This document shows, piece after piece, positions 10,240 to 13,429 of a stretch of DNA of 13,429 nt (position 1 is the stretch's first letter; each line of letters opens with the position of its first letter). The DNA is from Scenedesmus sp. ARA3. Its lineage: Eukaryota; Chlorophyta; Chlorophyceae; Sphaeropleales; Scenedesmaceae. The stretch covers positions 1 to 13,429 of the forward strand of contig RWJK01000695.1 of assembly GCA_004335835.1 (NCBI GenBank), in the 5' to 3' direction. The notes under the pieces are model-generated. The model saw only the letters and a program-made list of their open reading frames with translations. It searched no databases and was not told the origin of the DNA. The position numbers were made by a program, and so were the translations under genes.

Positions 10240-10685
10240 ATTATTACATTTGACCACTGAGCACCCAGGGTTGAATCCCCCTTGTGCAACCTTTACCTGG
10301 CATATGGCACGTGCTGTCTGAGCAGCAACAGCGCAATTACTTTTTGTACCGTCCAATGCATGCTGGGCAATGCCTGATTATTCGTGTTGCTGTCACAGCT
10401 GTCACCCCCGGCGCGTGCCTGCTGCAGCTGCTTCAGTGTGCCGCGCGGCACTTTGCCATGACAACACTCACTGGCAATGTTGCATGTAGTACTGCCTGGG
10501 CAGTGAGTAGCATCGTCACTCTTACGTGATCAGCTGGTCATGCATGCTATGCAGTAGTGCTGCAGAGTCGCTGTGGTGCACAGCGAGCAGCTTGGCGAGC
10601 AGCTTGTCACAGTGACCGTCCCGGTATTACACAGGTTGTGATGCCGCTTACATGGGCATTTGCAACGGTGAAATTGCCATAGCAA

Positions 10686-10719
10686 TTGTAATGTATGCAA
10701 TCGGCAACTTTCTTTATAT
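10686..10719 (+). repeat. Dispersed direct repeat, copy 1 (contains TGTAA)
   Basis: This copy runs from TTGTAATG to CGGCAACTTTCTTTATAT and matches 11241-11275 except for a TA/AT swap and one T insertion. It contains TGTAA at 10687-10691, the first such signal after the trpD stop (about 820 bases away), so it may also be the trpD polyadenylation site. A perfect 6-bp inverted repeat (AATTGC-cata-GCAATT, 10672-10687) abuts it. Confidence 0.8.
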
Positions 10720-11036
10720 AGCAATCCTTCCGTACCGTTAAATGCTTTAGTGCACACTGTGCCAGTACAAAGTCGCGCCAAGCTTTGCTTGAAGGTGCGC
10801 AGCTTTGCTTTTTCATGCTAGACTGTCCATCTTTTCAAAGTGGTGCCATACCCTGGGATCATAAAGAGTTTCAATGACATTCAACGTGCTGTTGCTGCTC
10901 CTGCTGCTATCACAGTGTGTACGGCATCGGCAGCAAGAGGTGTGGGCACTATGGCAGCCCTACATGCGAGTTGTGCGGTTCAGAGTACACGGTGTCACTA
11001 CCCAGACTACCACGGACTACAAGAGGATCGAAGACC

Positions 11037-11088
11037 GTCAGTGCCGTAGCCCCCGAAGGGCATCGTGGCTCTTCGGGACGGCGCTGAC
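11037..11088. other. Long imperfect hairpin
   Basis: The arm at 11037-11058 (GTCAGTGCCGT then AGCCCCCGAAG) pairs with 11071-11088 (CTTCGGGACGGCGCTGAC). This gives about 18 base pairs with one G-T pair and a four-base bulge around a 12-base loop (11059-11070). No transposon end or known RNA family is recognised. Confidence 0.7.
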
Positions 11089-11240
11089 CAGGTGTTGTTA
11101 TGTTTGCAGGTAATGCTAGACAACATAGGAGCAGACGCAGGAGCTGCACATGCTAATCTGAGGTTCAGCAGCCATGGTGGCCTTTCGGGGGACCACTTCT
11201 TGCCATGTGTAGTACGCATTATGTTGCATGATGCTTGTGC

Positions 11241-11275
11241 TTGTAATGATTGCAATTCGGCAACTTTCTTTATAT
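11241..11275 (+). repeat. Dispersed direct repeat, copy 2 (contains TGTAA)
   Basis: This is the second copy of the 10686 repeat, about 555 bases downstream, again with TGTAA (11242-11246) followed by the shared CGGCAACTTTCTTTATAT core. Similarity fades on both sides, so the full repeat is short. Confidence 0.8.
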
Positions 11276-11762
11276 GGTATTTAATGGTAAGTCCGATCAA
11301 GGGCTTGGCTGGCAAGCTAAGAGGCACAGGGCCTCGAGCACTTTCAGTACGGCGTTTCAGCACGGGCGAGAAGGCCGAACAATCTCCTGCATCACAATTT
11401 TGAGTAAACGTGAATTAAGCAAGCCTGTAACACGGATGTAACAGCACAGCCTGAACTAGCACAGGCAAGATGTATACAGGTGATTGCTAAGCATTCTTGC
11501 ACCCTCAATTGCCCTCTATGCTGGACCGTTCACCGTTCTTGAACTGGGGCACAGACTTGAGTGAATAAGCGAGTAACTGAATAATCAGTGAACGATCTCA
11601 CAGCAAAACAGCCACTCACAACGGTATCGGTGTGCGGGGCTTCTATTGTTCTCGTCTCCTCTCGCCTTGGTTGCCCAAACAGTGCTCGAGTTCCTTCAGA
11701 TTTCAGAAAAACATAACATTTCACGTAGCAACTAGCTTGCAGTGTGCCCAGAAGTCCTCACC

Positions 11763-12921
11763 ATGCTGGCTGCTTCGCCAAGGTTCACACCACGTGTGCA
11801 TCCGGGCGGTCGAGCGGTGAGCTTGAAGAGTGGTAAATTTAAACAAGGTTGCATCTGAGGGCGATTATGGTGCATAGCACAAGCACCGGCCAGGTCTGCT
11901 GGTGCCACCTGGTGGTGCGCCTGGTGGTGCCACCTGGCGATTTCTGGCCTTGCACTGCATGCTTTCAATCTTTGCGGCTTGCGTCGTCTGCAGCTCATGA
12001 GCTGTAGCAGAATTGCTGATGACTGTCAAGTCCAAAGCAGCAGCATAACCGGCGTTCACCTAGGAAGTCTGCTGTGCTTTGGCATGCCTGCTGACAGCCC
12101 TGCAGAGGCTGTATAGAGGCAGCTGTCTGAACCAACACTCGGCATGGGCATGCAGCAAGTGTGGCTGCAACCCACTCACATGTAGCAGACGTCACTAGCC
12201 GCTCTGCAACAGGCAGAGGTTTTGCCTAGAACCTCCTAATGTGCTTTTTCTTTCTGCGTGCTGTGCCTGCAGGCACCCTTGCAGCTCGGGCAGCGTGCAA
12301 ATGCTGTGTTGCCTCTTGGCTGTCGCAGCAACTTTCAGCGCTGCTCTACTGCTAAGCCCGGGTCACAAGTCAGCAGTCATCAGGGGCAGGAGCAGCCTCC
12401 TGGCGGAGGGGGCAAAGTTCCTCGCACACCTTCCCCGGGTGGCAGTGATGGCAACGATGACCAGCAGCCGCGAGACAACAGCTCTGGGAAGGCAAGTAGC
12501 AAGAGCGGCAGGACTTTGACTAGTTCCCACCAGACAGTTTTGCGTCTCTGCTTTGTCGGTGACGCAGCAACTTGCTGCATTATGATTCGCCATGGAAGCG
12601 AGATGGCAGGCATACTACAACTCGTAGAATTCCACAAGACATACATGGAGCGCGTGCACTGTGTTTGTTTGTTTGTGCTCAACTGCTGCATGCTATGGAT
12701 TGCTTGTGCTTGTGCTGCCGTAGCAGTATCTCTGTTACGGCCAGGCATGCAGCCACAGCAGTGCAGACTGGCGAGGCTGGTGGCTGCCGAATGTGCAGTG
12801 CTGCACGCACTATTTGATTGCTGCTGCCTGCACCTCTTGACGTTTGCAGGGATGGAGTGCGCTGATGGGAGCCTTGTTGGCGATTCAGCCGGCACTAACC
12901 GCGTTGATAGGCTTTTTTTTG
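11763..12921 (+). CDS. Tentative multi-exon gene: probable plastid membrane protein, N-terminal part
   Basis: I do not recognise this protein. The model joins 11763-11816, 12273-12491 and 12850-12921, all in phase 0, giving 115 residues before the right-hand interruption. Exon 1 has a ctcaccATG context and encodes MLAASPRFTPRVHPGGRA, then a gtgagc donor. Exon 2 follows a pyrimidine-rich acceptor (tgctttttctttc to cctgcag) and encodes a basic, Cys/Ser-containing stretch, then a Gly/Pro/Asp/Asn-rich linker (QPPGGGG, SPGGSDGNDD). Exon 3 follows a tttgcag acceptor and encodes GWSALMGALLAIQPALTALI plus GFFL, a membrane-helix-length hydrophobic segment. Intron 2 (12492-12849) has no GT donor in a suitable place but has AAG|GCAAGT, the strict consensus of GC-AG introns. 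The N-terminus, without acids until the linker, suggests plastid targeting. A donor-like GTTAGT follows exon 3, but LINE sequence begins there, so the gene may be interrupted. Exon 1 is the weakest part; the model could be chance or a relic. Confidence 0.48.
11899..11937 (+). repeat. Small minisatellite, unit of about 12-13 bases
   Basis: Three tandem units are related by CTGGTGGTGCSC(AC): CTGGTGCCAC, CTGGTGGTGCGC and CTGGTGGTGCCAC, followed by a partial CTGG. It lies within intron 1 of the tentative gene. Confidence 0.8.
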
Positions 12922-13429
12922 GTTAGTAGGCGCCCTTCATCAGCGAGCTATGGAGTACTATTTCAGGATACAGCGCATGGATGGTGTTAGACTGCCAAAG
13001 CAAGTTTTCTCTGCAGAGTGGAGGCGTTCGACTGGAGCAATGGTAGTAACTCCGTGGCACAAGTATGTGCAGAGTCTATTGTGCAAATACGGTGTGAATG
13101 TAGAGACAGCGGCAGGGCGTGCAAGTTGCTGCAAGAATCACATTTCAGGGCAGATCAAGAAGTTGCATGCAGATAGGATAATGTGTGAATCGCTGGAGCA
13201 TTCCACTTTGTTGAGTTACATCACGCATGTGCACCCTAAACATGCTGATGTTATGACGTTTAAGCGGGTCAGGCCTTTTTTGCGGTCTGGGGCGCCTACA
13301 CGTGATGTCGAGTTGATGATGCGTGTGCGTTTGGGTTGCTTGGCTGTACATGAACGCACCAGTCGTTATGGTGGCAGGCGAGCTAATGGTAATACAGCAT
13401 GTCCGGCGTGTGGTGCTGGTGTGGAGTCA
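12911..13429 (+). CDS. LINE-type retrotransposon ORF, region C-terminal to the reverse transcriptase (partial)
   Basis: The frame is open from just after a stop at 12908-12910 to the window's right edge; the first ATG is at 12950, giving 160 residues from it. That ATG is probably not a true start, since homology-like sequence (VGALHQRAMEYYFR) begins before it. Counting from it, residues 3-25 (YYFRIQR, RLPK at 14-17, VFSAEWR) and 122-155 (a Leu/Met run, RLGCL at 127-131, SRYGG, then CPACG at 151-155 with a VES end) match the layout of the segment after the RT in non-LTR retrotransposons, where a CxxC...H...C zinc knuckle closes the polyprotein. The H and C expected next lie outside the window. 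Catalytic RT motifs are absent because they would be upstream, so this copy is 5'-truncated. Third positions are clearly less GC-rich (TTG, AGT, GTA, AAT) than in the neighbouring genes. The assignment to LINE is firm in kind, but the clade is unknown. Confidence 0.8.
12922..13429 (+). mobile_element. 5'-truncated non-LTR retrotransposon, left end near 12913-12935
   Basis: The left boundary is put between the T8 run (12913-12920) and about 12935, where exon-like hydrophobic coding gives way to LINE-like coding in another frame. Truncation at the 5' end is typical of target-primed reverse transcription. The 3' tail and target-site duplication are not in the window. Confidence 0.65.

Larger units (their letters stand above)
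9865..11762. other. Intergenic spacer with repeats and a hairpin, no supportable gene
   Basis: This region holds the trpD 3' UTR and the upstream region of the next gene model. Open frames are short, lack domains and do not have exon-like composition. Non-coding structure present includes a 15-base direct repeat (GGCTGTACCAGTGGG at 10201 and 10225), the dispersed pair at 10686 and 11241, and the hairpin at 11037-11088, listed separately. Confidence 0.55.

Noticed and set aside
10195..10290. tRNA-like B-box look (GGTTGAATCCC) with an A-box-like TGGCTGTACCAGTGGG upstream
   Set aside because: The B box lacks the invariant C of GGTTCGA, the T stem does not pair properly and no cloverleaf can be drawn, so neither a tRNA nor a tRNA-derived SINE is supported.
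12258..12926. A single 222-residue protein read straight through
   Set aside because: The middle is Cys-rich noise with intron character. The coding-like ends sit in different frames and are better explained by a GC-AG intron at 12492-12849.

Overview
This is a piece of a nuclear genome, most likely from a chlorophycean green alga. Every recognisable gene is broken by short GT-AG introns, many with gtgag or gtgcg donors. Exons are GC-rich at third positions, and introns and spacers are full of CAG/CTG runs. The proteins (a plant-type anthranilate phosphoribosyltransferase, an EngB GTPase and a CBS protein, each with an N-terminal extension that looks plastid-targeting) point to a plastid-bearing eukaryote. 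TGTAA, the usual polyadenylation signal of this algal class, lies downstream of three genes. Placing it near Sphaeropleales (Scenedesmus/Tetradesmus type) is only an impression from composition. All exon models were joined by hand from reading frame, splice-site sequence and family knowledge; no alignment was run.

Layout, left to right. (1) Minus strand, 232-1322, 3' end beyond the window: a TPR protein resembling the plant Phox/CLMP1 group, with most of an Hsp90/Hsp70 carboxylate clamp. (2) A 333-base divergent promoter region, then on the plus strand 1656-3369 the GTPase EngB (4 exons, 322 aa). (3) A 1.76-kb convergent spacer with no supportable gene. (4) Minus strand, 5133-6734: a compact tandem-CBS protein (5 exons, 192 aa). 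(5) A 1.08-kb divergent spacer, then on the plus strand 7812-9864 TrpD (3 exons, 396 aa). (6) A 1.9-kb spacer with a duplicated ~34-base TGTAA-containing repeat and a strong hairpin. (7) Plus strand from 11763: a tentative, unidentified gene whose pieces join in frame into a transit-peptide-like N-terminus, a Gly/Pro-rich linker and a membrane helix; one of its introns would be GC-AG. (8) Right edge: the 3' part of a LINE-type retrotransposon ORF, beginning at or just beside the end of that gene's last visible exon.

The genes do not form a pathway. What they share is a probable link to the plastid: EngB in plastid ribosome assembly, TrpD in tryptophan synthesis, a CBS sensor, possibly a membrane protein, and a TPR co-chaperone whose plant relatives act in chloroplast positioning or outer-envelope import. 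I found no clearly new biological system. The points most worth checking are the possible in-frame 93-base exitron that would remove the CBS targeting peptide, the unrecognised gene at the right end, and its junction with the LINE.
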